Shown here: piece by piece, positions 8,911-16,515 of the stretch
Layout of the letters: each line of letters opens with the position of its first letter
Numbering within the stretch: the first letter of the stretch is position 1
Assembly (NCBI RefSeq): GCF_002844575.1
Contig: NZ_PIQO01000002.1
Coordinates: forward strand, 186,001 to 250,000
Length of the DNA stretch: 64,000 bases
Direction: 5' to 3'
Source: Heyndrickxia camelliae
GTDB taxonomy: Bacteria > Bacillota > Bacilli > Bacillales > Bacillaceae_C
The notes under the pieces: generated by a model
Seen by the model: only the letters and a program-made list of their open reading frames with translations
Told to the model about the DNA's origin: nothing
Database searches by the model: none
Made by a program: the position numbers and the translations under genes

Positions 8911-8985
8911 TGTAACATATGTTACAATTTGTGGAATTTTTCTGTTGATTTTAACATATGTCATTCCTTGTTACATATGTTATAA
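8911..8985. promoter_or_regulatory. Palindromic operator array upstream of the glucitol-type PTS operon
   Basis: A perfect 16-base palindrome TGTAACATATGTTACA occupies 8911-8926. A second inverted pair, TAACATATGT (8952-8961) and ACATATGTTA (8973-8982), lies about 40 bases further upstream of the operon. The shared core TAACATATGTTA is the obvious candidate for the SorC-family regulator site. The spacing suggests tetramer binding or looping. Confidence 0.65.
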
Positions 8986-9057
8986 AGATAGAATAATTGA
9001 ATTCATGTGGGCTGTCAATAATCATTTTAAATTTTTTGAAAACTCATTTCCATCTAT

Positions 9058-9113
9058 GGTGCCTGGCACCGCTCGTGGACAAATCACTAGGTTGTACACC
9101 TGAAGTGGACAGA
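9058..9113. repeat. Family A repeat, left half
   Basis: Starts with GGTGCCTGGCACC and continues with GCTCGTGGACAAATCAC and a second GTGGACAG. It corresponds to the left half of the full-length copy at 32851-32966. The rest of the gap 8833-9205 holds the PTS operators and the terminator below. Confidence 0.75.
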
Positions 9114-9127
9114 CTGGTGAAATAAAG

Positions 9128-9166
9128 AAAAAGAGGATCCAGCATTATATTACTGATCCTCTTTTT
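9128..9166 (-). terminator. Terminator-like perfect hairpin after the coiled-coil gene
   Basis: AAAAAGAGGATC (9128-9139) and GATCCTCTTTTT (9155-9166) are a perfect 12-base inverted repeat with A/T runs on both sides, so it can work in both directions. It is downstream of the gene ending at 9206. Confidence 0.8.
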
Positions 9167-9205
9167 AATGAAGTTGGTTCATTTAGATTTAATAAAAGCA
9201 GAATA

Positions 9206-9556
9206 TCATACAGCTGTATAATGATCTTTCGAATTCAACCCTTCATTTCCACTCCCTTTCACCTTATCTATCTTATCAATAAACAGTTGAAAAACTTTCT
9301 TTTTTTCCTCCAGATCCTTGATAACCTCTTTTAGTTGGTTGAATTTCTGTTCGAAAGGGGTTAGATATAATTCACGGATATTTCGGAGAATATCACCATT
9401 AACAGTCGATTGAAGAACTTGCTTTGTAATGCTGAATTTGTAGGAATACACTTGAAGCTCTTGTTTTACTTCTTCGTATTCCAAATCAATTTTCAGTAAA
9501 AGCTCTCCTATTTCTTCTTTCCACTCATCTAAGGATTTCTTAACATGTTCGTCCAT
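9206..9556 (-). CDS. Hypothetical small coiled-coil protein
   Basis: A 116-residue acidic/basic helical protein that I do not recognise. It is rich in Glu, Lys and Leu with heptad-like spacing over most of its length (SLDEWKEEIGELLLKIDLEY, then FEQKFNQLKEVIKDLEEKKK). It has no signal peptide or membrane segment. ATG 9556 follows a GAGGGGAG ribosome binding site, and a strong hairpin terminator lies downstream, so it appears to be a single-gene unit. It shows no operon link to the ECF genes. Confidence 0.6.
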   Translation of the reverse strand: MDEHVKKSLDEWKEEIGELLLKIDLEYEEVKQELQVYSYKFSITKQVLQSTVNGDILRNIRELYLTPFEQKFNQLKEVIKDLEEKKKVFQLFIDKIDKVKGSGNEGLNSKDHYTAV

Positions 9557-9743
9557 TATGGTACTCCCCTCTTCTTTATAGACTTATGTATAAAATAGTT
9601 ACCTTTCATTTTATCAATGGAAGTTTTCAATCTGATTTCGATAGATTTACATGCTGATGTTTGTTTGATGAAAAAAGATAACAGACATTGCAGGACATTT
9701 TCCTAACCTTTCTACTTCCTCATTGCTTTTCTACAATAAAAAA

Positions 9744-9771
9744 ACGGCTGATTGTTGCTGCTATCAGCCGT
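9744..9771 (-). terminator. Terminator of the ECF transporter operon
   Basis: Minus strand ACGGCTGAT / ATCAGCCGT nine-base stem with a ten-base loop, followed by seven T residues. It lies 18 bases after the stop of the last ECF gene. Confidence 0.88.
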
Positions 9772-9788
9772 AAATCTCAACTACCATT

Positions 9789-10601
9789 TTAATTATGGAT
9801 CTCCCTACTAACAGCATATTCTACCAACTCATCCACATTCAAAAACGTGTCGGCAAATCCCAACTGCTTTCCAACTTGCGTAACAAATGGCTGGTCTAGA
9901 TATGCTCCTTTCAACATTTCCACTTTGGAAAAAACACTCCGAGTATCTCCATCCATCAATACTCTACCACGGTTAAAAACAATCGTTCTCTCAAATACCT
10001 CTGCCACAAAATCCATATCGTGTAAAATGGATATTACTAGCTTCCCATTATGATGAAGTCTTCGCATAATTTCCTTCAGTTTTTCCTTTCCTTCATAATC
10101 CTGCCCCATAGTTGGTTCATCAAAAATAATGATATTGGTTTGCATCGCGAGCACGGAGGCAACTGTAATCATTTTTCTTTGCGAGAGGCTTAGATCATAA
10201 GGATTACGATCGACTTCTCCGGATAGCCCAACTAACTCTAGTGCCTCTATAGCATACTCCTTCGACTCTTTCTCAGAATATCCAATATTTAATGGCCCAA
10301 ACATTACTTCATCGATGACCTTGCTCTTAAAGATTTGGTCGTTTGGATTTTGAAAAACAAGTCCGATATATTTCGCTAGTTTAGCAGCTGTTAACTCTTT
10401 CGTATTTATATTGTTGATAAAAATATCCCCTGAACTAGGCGTTAAAAGTCCCTTAAGTAATTTTACAAATGTCGTTTTCCCTGCTCCGTTTTGACCGATA
10501 ATAGCGGTTGTCTGTTCGGTAAACTCCAGATTCAACCCTTGTAAAATCATTTGGTTATCACCATAGGAAAAAGACAAATCCTGAACCCTAATTAAGTTCA
10601 T
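9789..10601 (-). CDS. ECF transporter ATPase subunit (second)
   Basis: A 270-residue ABC ATPase with Walker A GQNGAGKTT near residue 37, the ECF-specific loop LVFQNPNDQIF near 96, the signature LSLSQRKMI near 138 and Walker B NIIIFDEPTMGQ near 158. The GLVFQNP...Q form is diagnostic for energy-coupling factor ATPases. ATG 10601 has GGAGG nine bases upstream. It is the last gene of the operon and pairs with the upstream ATPase to make the A/A' module. The signature has LSLSQRK in place of the usual LSGGQ(R/K), so this is the less canonical site of the pair. Confidence 0.88.
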   Translation of the reverse strand: MNLIRVQDLSFSYGDNQMILQGLNLEFTEQTTAIIGQNGAGKTTFVKLLKGLLTPSSGDIFINNINTKELTAAKLAKYIGLVFQNPNDQIFKSKVIDEVMFGPLNIGYSEKESKEYAIEALELVGLSGEVDRNPYDLSLSQRKMITVASVLAMQTNIIIFDEPTMGQDYEGKEKLKEIMRRLHHNGKLVISILHDMDFVAEVFERTIVFNRGRVLMDGDTRSVFSKVEMLKGAYLDQPFVTQVGKQLGFADTFLNVDELVEYAVSREIHN

Positions 10602-10607
10602 TTTTTA

Positions 10608-11474
10608 CTACCTCCGTTTCGAAATCGTTTCTTTCGAAAGTGTAAGTTCTTTTTTCGGAACCTGTTCTAATGTAACAGGGTACAAATCAGTATTTGCATC
10701 TCTGATATTTAACACCCTGCAGATTTTTGTAAAAATAGGAGGAGATACACCAAAATCTAAAATATCTTCACGAGAAAATACCTTCTGAGGTGTGTCAAAA
10801 TCAATTAGCCTTCCATTATGTAAAAGCATAACTCTATCAGAATACTGAGCTATTTTTTCTATTTTGTGTTCTGCCATGATGATGGTGATTCCTTCTTTTG
10901 TTAACTTTTCCACTACCTTAAAGACTTCCTCCGTCCCTTGTGGATCTAACTGTGATGTGGGCTCATCTAAAATCAGCACATCTGGACGCATCGCAATAAC
11001 ACTTGCAATGGCTAGTCGCTGCATTTGTCCGCCAGAGAGACTAAAAGGATTTTTATCCTTTATATGTTCAATATCTAACAATAGTAAACTCTCATTAATC
11101 CGAGTAATCATTTCTTCTCTATCTAAACCCATATTCTCAAGCCCAAATGCAATTTCCTCTGCAACTGTATACTTTGATCCAGTCATCTGGGAAAAAGGAT
11201 TTTCAAATACTAATCCGGCTTTTAGAGAAATATCGCTAATGTCTGACTTTAGAATCTCCAGATCATCAACATATACTTGGCCACCATATGCTCCTTTAAA
11301 GAAATGAGGAACTAATCCTGTTAATGCATAGCATAATGTTGATTTTCCAGCTGTATTTTTCCCTACTATCCCAATAAATTCTCCCTTTTTTATATCAAAT
11401 GTAAGATCATCGAGAGCCAATTTATCTGTATGAGGATATTTATATTTCAATCCTTCCACACGAATGATATTCAT
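10608..11474 (-). CDS. ECF transporter ATPase subunit (first)
   Basis: A 288-residue ABC ATPase. Walker A is GKNTAGKST near residue 37, the Q-loop region is GLVFENPFSQMTG near 88, the signature is LSGGQMQR near 140 and Walker B is DVLILDEPTSQLD near 162. The Walker A has NTAGKS where the usual sequence is NGAGKS. The start is placed at ATG 11474, seven bases after GGAGGG; this makes an ATGA overlap with the T-component stop, a sign of translational coupling. It partners with the 270-residue ATPase to drive substrate capture by the S component. Confidence 0.88.
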   Translation of the reverse strand: MNIIRVEGLKYKYPHTDKLALDDLTFDIKKGEFIGIVGKNTAGKSTLCYALTGLVPHFFKGAYGGQVYVDDLEILKSDISDISLKAGLVFENPFSQMTGSKYTVAEEIAFGLENMGLDREEMITRINESLLLLDIEHIKDKNPFSLSGGQMQRLAIASVIAMRPDVLILDEPTSQLDPQGTEEVFKVVEKLTKEGITIIMAEHKIEKIAQYSDRVMLLHNGRLIDFDTPQKVFSREDILDFGVSPPIFTKICRVLNIRDANTDLYPVTLEQVPKKELTLSKETISKRR

Positions 11475-12238
11475 TTCCATACCCTCCATACGATTGCTAA
11501 TATCAGTACTAATATTAATCCGAATTTTATAGCTATCCTATATGGATAATTTCTAGATGGGTTGTAAAAGGTTTTTACCCCTTTCGCATTAAACCCCCGA
11601 ATTTCTAGGGCAATCGCTCTTTCTCTAGTATCGTTTAAAGAATTTAGAACAACCGGTCCAATTAATGGGAAGAGGGCCTTCATTCTAATCCATACATTTC
11701 CTTGCGTTTCCATCCCTCTGGAGCGCTGTGCATCCGTTATTTTACCCATAGTGGCCCTCATCTGTGGAACAATTTGCAGAACAGAAAGAAAAATATATCC
11801 CAATTTTGGTGACATCCCCTTTTTAATAAGAGTCTCTATGAGTTCATCTGGCTTTGTTGTCAAGATAAGAACCCCGAATGCACATAGCATATTGATAACT
11901 CTTAGTGTCAGCAATAAAGCATAGGAAATTCCCTCTTTATAAAAGACGATGCCCCCCAACGTGAATAACGGTGTTTTGCTTTCAGGATGAAACAATCCCT
12001 GAACAATAATAATAGAAAGAATTAATATTAAACTCACACCGATAATCGGTAAAATATGACGGAAAACCTTACCGATTATCAATAAAAGGATACTAATAAC
12101 AACTGATCCTAAAACGACAGAAATAGTTGGAACAATATAAGAAATAGCAATAGAAATCACAACAAATAATAATTTTGATATAGGATCGATTTTATGAATC
12201 AATGAATTTTTTTCTACATATAGTGTCATAGATTGCAA
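11471..12238 (-). CDS. ECF transporter T component (EcfT-like)
   Basis: A 255-residue membrane protein of the CbiQ/EcfT family with five to six membrane helices. It has the Ala-Arg-Gly-type coupling helices that contact the ATPases, seen as DAQRSRGME near residue 168 and ALEIRGFNAKG near 211. A TTG start at 12238 is preferred because GGAGGGG lies about eight bases upstream; the ATG at 12229 is 17 bases away. The 121-base gap before it contains a terminator-like hairpin that would lower expression relative to the S component. Confidence 0.86.
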   Translation of the reverse strand: MQSMTLYVEKNSLIHKIDPISKLLFVVISIAISYIVPTISVVLGSVVISILLLIIGKVFRHILPIIGVSLILILSIIIVQGLFHPESKTPLFTLGGIVFYKEGISYALLLTLRVINMLCAFGVLILTTKPDELIETLIKKGMSPKLGYIFLSVLQIVPQMRATMGKITDAQRSRGMETQGNVWIRMKALFPLIGPVVLNSLNDTRERAIALEIRGFNAKGVKTFYNPSRNYPYRIAIKFGLILVLILAIVWRVWK

Positions 12239-12304
12239 TTATATCCCCTCCTTGACACAGTGCGTTTATCCCCAATTTATGTATAGATTTAATGCTAATA
12301 AAAG

Positions 12305-12351
12305 AAAGCAGGAATTAAAGATGATGTAACCTATCAGTCTCATCCTGCTTT
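12305..12351 (-). terminator. Attenuator-like hairpin between S and T components
   Basis: AAAGCAGGA (12305-12313) and TCCTGCTTT (12343-12351) form a nine-base stem with a 29-base loop. On the minus strand the stem is followed by CTTTTATT. Placed between two genes of one operon, it could be a partial terminator. Confidence 0.5.
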
Positions 12352-12359
12352 TATTTGGC

Positions 12360-12962
12360 TTATAAAGATTCAATCTTATTTTGATTGTCGTATACGTTTG
12401 TTAAATTTCTTGGAAGTCCTTTATAAATTAAAAAGCTGATAATAACGGTTACAATTTTATCTGGGCCATCCACCACAATACTGTCACAGAACGATGCAAC
12501 CCATTGTGGCAAATGATTGGCGATTAGCGTCGCATAAAGTGCATCTCCCCATACATTACCGGTTTGACCACCCCAAAATATAATATTTAACGGAGTCGAT
12601 ACGATAGCTGCGAGGATACCTACTACAAGACCAATAACAAATGCCTTTCCAATATTAGCTATCCATCCTTTGTATGCCATAATTCCAACAACCAGACCAA
12701 TTACACAACTTGTAATAGCGTAAACAAATGAAACTGGATCAGCAGTTAGACCATAAACGATATTGTTGACAATACCTGATATAGCTCCGATAATTGGCCC
12801 CGCCAACATACTGGATAATACAGTACCAATGGAATCGAGATATAATGGCAATTTCAATAACCCAGCAAATAATTTGCCTAAATAATTAATACCAATCGCC
12901 GCTGGAATAAGTACCAATGCAGCTGTAGAAAACTTGAACGACCACATGCTTTTCTTATTCAT
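12360..12962 (-). CDS. ECF transporter substrate-binding (S) component
   Basis: A 200-residue integral membrane protein with about six helices, of the size and layout of ECF S components (LPLYLDSIGTVLSSMLAGPIIG near residue 37; AITSCVIGLVVGIMAYKGW near 82). The N-terminal helix carries small residues suited to docking on EcfT. Its start overlaps the stop of the phosphorylase gene by one base (TAATG), which ties the two together. From this context I infer a nucleoside, probably uridine or a related pyrimidine, as the substrate. Confidence 0.78.
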   Translation of the reverse strand: MNKKSMWSFKFSTAALVLIPAAIGINYLGKLFAGLLKLPLYLDSIGTVLSSMLAGPIIGAISGIVNNIVYGLTADPVSFVYAITSCVIGLVVGIMAYKGWIANIGKAFVIGLVVGILAAIVSTPLNIIFWGGQTGNVWGDALYATLIANHLPQWVASFCDSIVVDGPDKIVTVIISFLIYKGLPRNLTNVYDNQNKIESL

Positions 12963-13723
12963 TACGCTTCCCCCTTTGTTTTATTTTTATGGAAAGAGAC
13001 AATTGCCTCTAACGCAACAATAATTTGTTTCTTTTCCCCTTCAAACGTGATGCTATCGCCATCAACAAATTGATTGATACCTGCTTCCAACCCACCGGCA
13101 CAAGGTACGACAACATTTAAAATGGAGGCGGTTTGCATTCCTCTTAATCTACCTATAACAAACAGACTCGAGGTTTCCATATCAGAGCCAATAACTCCAC
13201 GTTTTGACCAATACTCATAGATTTCTTCTTCCTTATCGGTATAAAAACTATCGTGACTGCGAATTACCCCCATGTGATGCGGGTGTTTTTCCCGTTCTGC
13301 TGCATGCTTAATATGATGAACGAGCTCTATATCAGCAAATGCTGGATAGCCTTTTTCAATATAGCTATCAGATGTGCCTTCATTTCTGACAGCACCCGTT
13401 GCAATAATTAAATCACCTAGCTTTACCTCAGGTTGCAACGATCCACTGCTTCCTATGCGAATTAAACATTTAACCCCGACTCTTTTCAGTTCTTCAATGG
13501 CAATTCCCATAGAAGGGCTACCGATACCTGTAGATAGAATTAGTACCTTAATCCCCTTATAGTATCCTATTACACTCTTATACTCCCGATTATAGGTAAT
13601 TTCCTGCACATCATTTAAAAAATTTTTTACCCTATCGACTCTTTTTGGATCTCCTGGAAGTAATGCATAATCAACATCCACTTCACTAGACAATTGAATA
13701 TGGGGCTGTCTATCTAATGTCAT
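12962..13723 (-). CDS. Uridine phosphorylase-like nucleoside phosphorylase
   Basis: A 253-residue member of the PNP/UDP family. It shows LPGDPKRVD near residue 22 (phosphate binding), RIGSSGSLQPEVKLGDLIIATGAVRNEGTS (trimmed: RIGSSGS near 92, RNEGTS near 112) and the SDMETSSLFVIG motif near 178, where Glu and Met contact the ribose. These features fit Udp better than the hexameric purine enzyme. It would split a nucleoside taken up by the downstream ECF transporter into base and ribose-1-phosphate. It lies 11 bases after the Crp/Fnr gene. Confidence 0.82.
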   Translation of the reverse strand: MTLDRQPHIQLSSEVDVDYALLPGDPKRVDRVKNFLNDVQEITYNREYKSVIGYYKGIKVLILSTGIGSPSMGIAIEELKRVGVKCLIRIGSSGSLQPEVKLGDLIIATGAVRNEGTSDSYIEKGYPAFADIELVHHIKHAAEREKHPHHMGVIRSHDSFYTDKEEEIYEYWSKRGVIGSDMETSSLFVIGRLRGMQTASILNVVVPCAGGLEAGINQFVDGDSITFEGEKKQIIVALEAIVSFHKNKTKGEA

Positions 13724-13734
13724 AATGGTTCCTC

Positions 13735-14430
13735 CTACTCTAACATGCTTTTATTCTTCTCATCGATTAAGAAATTAAGGTTTGTGATTGAAATGGAGTC
13801 ATGTCTAATTTTAATCAGGCCCTTCTCTTTCCATTCCTGCAATATCCTATTAATACTGCGAGAAGTAACTGCTAATTGATCACTAATTTGTGTTTTATCC
13901 ACTTTTACAATAAATTCATTCGATTCCTCGTTAAGCGCTTTCATATGATCTAAAAAATAATTGCATAAGCGGTATTTTAATGAATACAAACTGTCCATAC
14001 CTGCCTTTTTAGAAAGGTTATACAGATATTTGGCAAGCGTTCTATTAAAATAATGACTCATATGAGAATCCACCCGTAACCACTCGCAAAATTCATTCAT
14101 ATGTAATCCGATTAGCTTAAGATTATTGATGGCTTCCACATAACAAGCAGATGGAGCATGATCAAATATTTCTAATTCCCCAATAAAATCACCATCTTTA
14201 TACACTGCCTGAGAATACTTCTTTCCGTTTTCCGACATCATATAAATATTTACCGTCCCCTGTACAATGATAAAAAAGTAATCAAATCTTTCCCCCTGGC
14301 GAAGAATCATCTCTCCACTGTGATAGTTGAAGATGGACCATTTCTTTAATATTTGATAGGGACAGTTTTTTAATATTTCATAGACATGGGAATTATTTTC
14401 GATGATATCGATAATCTTTTGAATACTCAT
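13735..14430 (-). CDS. Crp/Fnr-family regulator, YeiL-like
   Basis: A 231-residue regulator. The N-terminal cyclic-nucleotide-binding-type barrel (residues about 20-130; GEMILRQGERFDYFFIIVQG and GDFIGELEIFD) is followed by a long dimer helix and a Crp-type helix-turn-helix (ISDQLAVTSRSINRILQEWKEKGLIKI near 183). There is no Fnr-like cysteine cluster. E. coli YeiL, a relative by architecture, also sits beside nucleoside genes. It is the first gene of the nucleoside operon and probably regulates that operon. ATG 14430 follows GAGGTAA. Confidence 0.8.
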   Translation of the reverse strand: MSIQKIIDIIENNSHVYEILKNCPYQILKKWSIFNYHSGEMILRQGERFDYFFIIVQGTVNIYMMSENGKKYSQAVYKDGDFIGELEIFDHAPSACYVEAINNLKLIGLHMNEFCEWLRVDSHMSHYFNRTLAKYLYNLSKKAGMDSLYSLKYRLCNYFLDHMKALNEESNEFIVKVDKTQISDQLAVTSRSINRILQEWKEKGLIKIRHDSISITNLNFLIDEKNKSMLE

Positions 14431-14699
14431 TGAAAATTACCTCGATTCTATTTTAAGTTAGGGAAGATTTTAAATTCTAGGACATTTGTCTTCATTATCT
14501 TATATGGCTGAAAAAAATGCCCCTAATTTCACCCAATAATTCACTTTAAAATATTCATTCATTCAATAAAATCATGGCTTTAGAACATTTTATCTTTGTA
14601 GTGAGGATTATTGTCCTTTACATTAGATGGAAAGAAACCCATACAAAATAATGCGAGACATTAAAGGAAGTAAAATTATAGTTTCTATCAAAAAATCAT

Positions 14700-15022
14700 A
14701 GGAGAAATTTTAAACGAGTGGCTAAATGCTACCGTGCTGCATATTACTGCCATTGTAACTTCTGCTATTAGATCTGTTAATACTTCTGATGAAAACCAAT
14801 TTGGTGATGACAAAGTGCGATTATAACTGCAATGGACCTTGGTTAATCAAAGTAGTGCAAGTAAAAAGGATATATCCTTTTACTGTAATCAATCACAACA
14901 CCTATAATGGCTCAAGTCAACGAATAGGCATATTAAATGTAAAGTTGATAACATTAGAGAATCGTAAAAATATGTTTTTACTGTCGCGGACAATGGTAGA
15001 AAATGGGGGACATTTGTTTTAA
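14700..15022 (+). pseudogene. Decayed plus-strand coding remnant, unknown
   Basis: Within the 940-bp gap after the Crp/Fnr gene, pieces of protein-like sequence appear in two plus-strand frames with stops between them (for example VLHITAIVTSAIRSVNTSDE from about 14735 and VADNGRKWGTFVLTDS near 14990). A short 77-codon frame at 14789 has no ribosome binding site. I read this as a decayed gene that I cannot name. The rest of the gap, 14431-14690, shows nothing. Confidence 0.25.
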
Positions 15023-15074
15023 CGGATTCCACTTTTAAACCGTAAATCATAATTTATGTTGAAAACAAAATAAA

Positions 15075-15100
15075 AAATGCACCGCAAATGCAGTGCATTT
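15075..15100 (-). terminator. Terminator-like hairpin
   Basis: AAATGCAC / GTGCATTT eight-base stem with a ten-base loop, followed on the minus strand by TTTATTTTG. It may serve the decayed minus-strand fragment just upstream or the AbrB-like gene beyond it. Confidence 0.55.
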
Positions 15101-15310
15101 AATTCCTTTGAATATTTAAGGAAGCGTATGATGTAAGATATTGCTTTTCACCAATGGAAAGTCCCAGTTGTTGGCGATTTATTTCCGAATATTGGACAAC
15201 CTTGTGGTTTTTAAGGAAAACCAGTAGATAAATACATCCCTACGCGCAATATTACTTGGGTATTTAAAATCAGCAGCTAAATGCTCTTTGATACACATAA
15301 AATAGTTTCC
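15099..15310 (-). pseudogene. Decayed minus-strand coding remnant, unknown
   Basis: Minus-strand frames give KEHLAADFKYPSNIARRDVF and then, after a frame change, VLKNHKVVQYSEINRQQLGL and EKQYLTSYASLNIQRN ending at a stop at 15099. This looks like the C-terminal end of a broken gene followed by its own terminator. I do not recognise the family. Confidence 0.3.
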
Positions 15311-15321
15311 ATTTCAGAACT

Positions 15322-15374
15322 GTCCACCCCATATGGACACTTTCTCAAAATGTCCACGAGTGGTGCCTGGCACC
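15322..15374. repeat. Family A repeat, right half
   Basis: CTGTCCACC, a second TGTCCACGAGT and the terminal GGTGCCTGGCACC (15362-15374) match the right half of the full copy at 32851-32966. It touches the stop codon of the AbrB-like gene. Confidence 0.75.
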
Positions 15375-16457
15375 CTATGGAAGATATTGTTTTTGTTTGC
15401 GATAATGACGCTTAAAGAACCACTTTAATAATGGCGGGACGATAAAAAAGATGAAAAAGATACGGAATAATTGATAGCCTGTAACGATAGACAGATTTGC
15501 ATGTACCGCATGTGCGATTATCCCCATTTGATCCATCCCCCCAGGTGCAACACTTAAAAAGGAAGTAATATTGCTAACATGATGCAATATGACCAAAAGA
15601 AAGGAAAGCCCTAATGAAGTTAAGATCAAAATGAATCCGCTAACTAGCGAGAAAGTTATGATTTTCCCTTTATTCTCTAAAGCATCCGGTTTCATTAACA
15701 GTCCAATATATCCCCCCATTAAAAATTGCGAAAAATTTGTAAGGGTTACAGGTAAATTTGGACCATGCACCAATCCAATATTGATAATGGCCGTACCAAT
15801 AATTGGACCAAGCAAAAATGGTGTAGGCAGCTTTGCTTTTTTTCCAAGCAAAGCAAAAGCAACACTTACGATTGCAAAAATGATAATAGTAGGAAATAAC
15901 TCCATCCATCCAGCAGCCATTTTACCGCTGACAGCATGGAAATCACCTACTGCAAATATAGGACTTGTTACGAGAATTGGTACGAAAAAAATAATCATCA
16001 TTAATCGTGTTACTTGTAAAAACGTGACAACCGTTAAATCCAAGCCCTTTATTTCTTCCCCCAGTGTAATCATCTGAGATAAACCACCGGGGATACTTCC
16101 TGTTAAAATGGTGGGATACTCAACGCCAGTCCATTTTGATATGAAAATAGCAAATATCGAACTAATCCCAATCGTTAAAACCGTCATTAGCAACATGGAC
16201 GGCAATTGATGAACAATTTGAATTAGGGCCGGTTTTGTAAAAGATAAACCAATGGTATATCCAACAATAATTAATCCGCTGTTCCTTAATTGAACTGGCC
16301 AATATAGTTTCATCTTACCAATCCGTGCCGCCAGAAAGACCGCCACCATTGGTCCTAGCAGCCAAGGAATTGGCATATGAATGAGCAGAAAAACTACTCC
16401 GCCCATCAACGAAATGATAAATGTGAGGAGGAATGGAATCCACTTATTTTTTTCCAT
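15375..16457 (-). CDS. AbrB-family membrane protein (putative transporter/regulator)
   Basis: A 360-residue protein with about ten membrane helices in two related halves, matching the membrane AbrB family (COG3180; unrelated to the DNA-binding AbrB). Diagnostic segments are PIPWLLGPMVAV near residue 29, TGSIPGGLSQMITLGEEIKG near 118 and SVAPGGMDQMGIIAHAV near 309, repeated in both halves. The function is not established; transport of organic or amino acids has been suggested. It is followed by the oxidase and asparaginase genes in the same direction. Confidence 0.75.
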   Translation of the reverse strand: MEKNKWIPFLLTFIISLMGGVVFLLIHMPIPWLLGPMVAVFLAARIGKMKLYWPVQLRNSGLIIVGYTIGLSFTKPALIQIVHQLPSMLLMTVLTIGISSIFAIFISKWTGVEYPTILTGSIPGGLSQMITLGEEIKGLDLTVVTFLQVTRLMMIIFFVPILVTSPIFAVGDFHAVSGKMAAGWMELFPTIIIFAIVSVAFALLGKKAKLPTPFLLGPIIGTAIINIGLVHGPNLPVTLTNFSQFLMGGYIGLLMKPDALENKGKIITFSLVSGFILILTSLGLSFLLVILHHVSNITSFLSVAPGGMDQMGIIAHAVHANLSIVTGYQLFRIFFIFFIVPPLLKWFFKRHYRKQKQYLP

Positions 16458-16515
16458 GAAAAAACCTTCTTAACAACAATATTTTCACCTTACTACTCTA
16501 CTAAATGAAAGAAGA

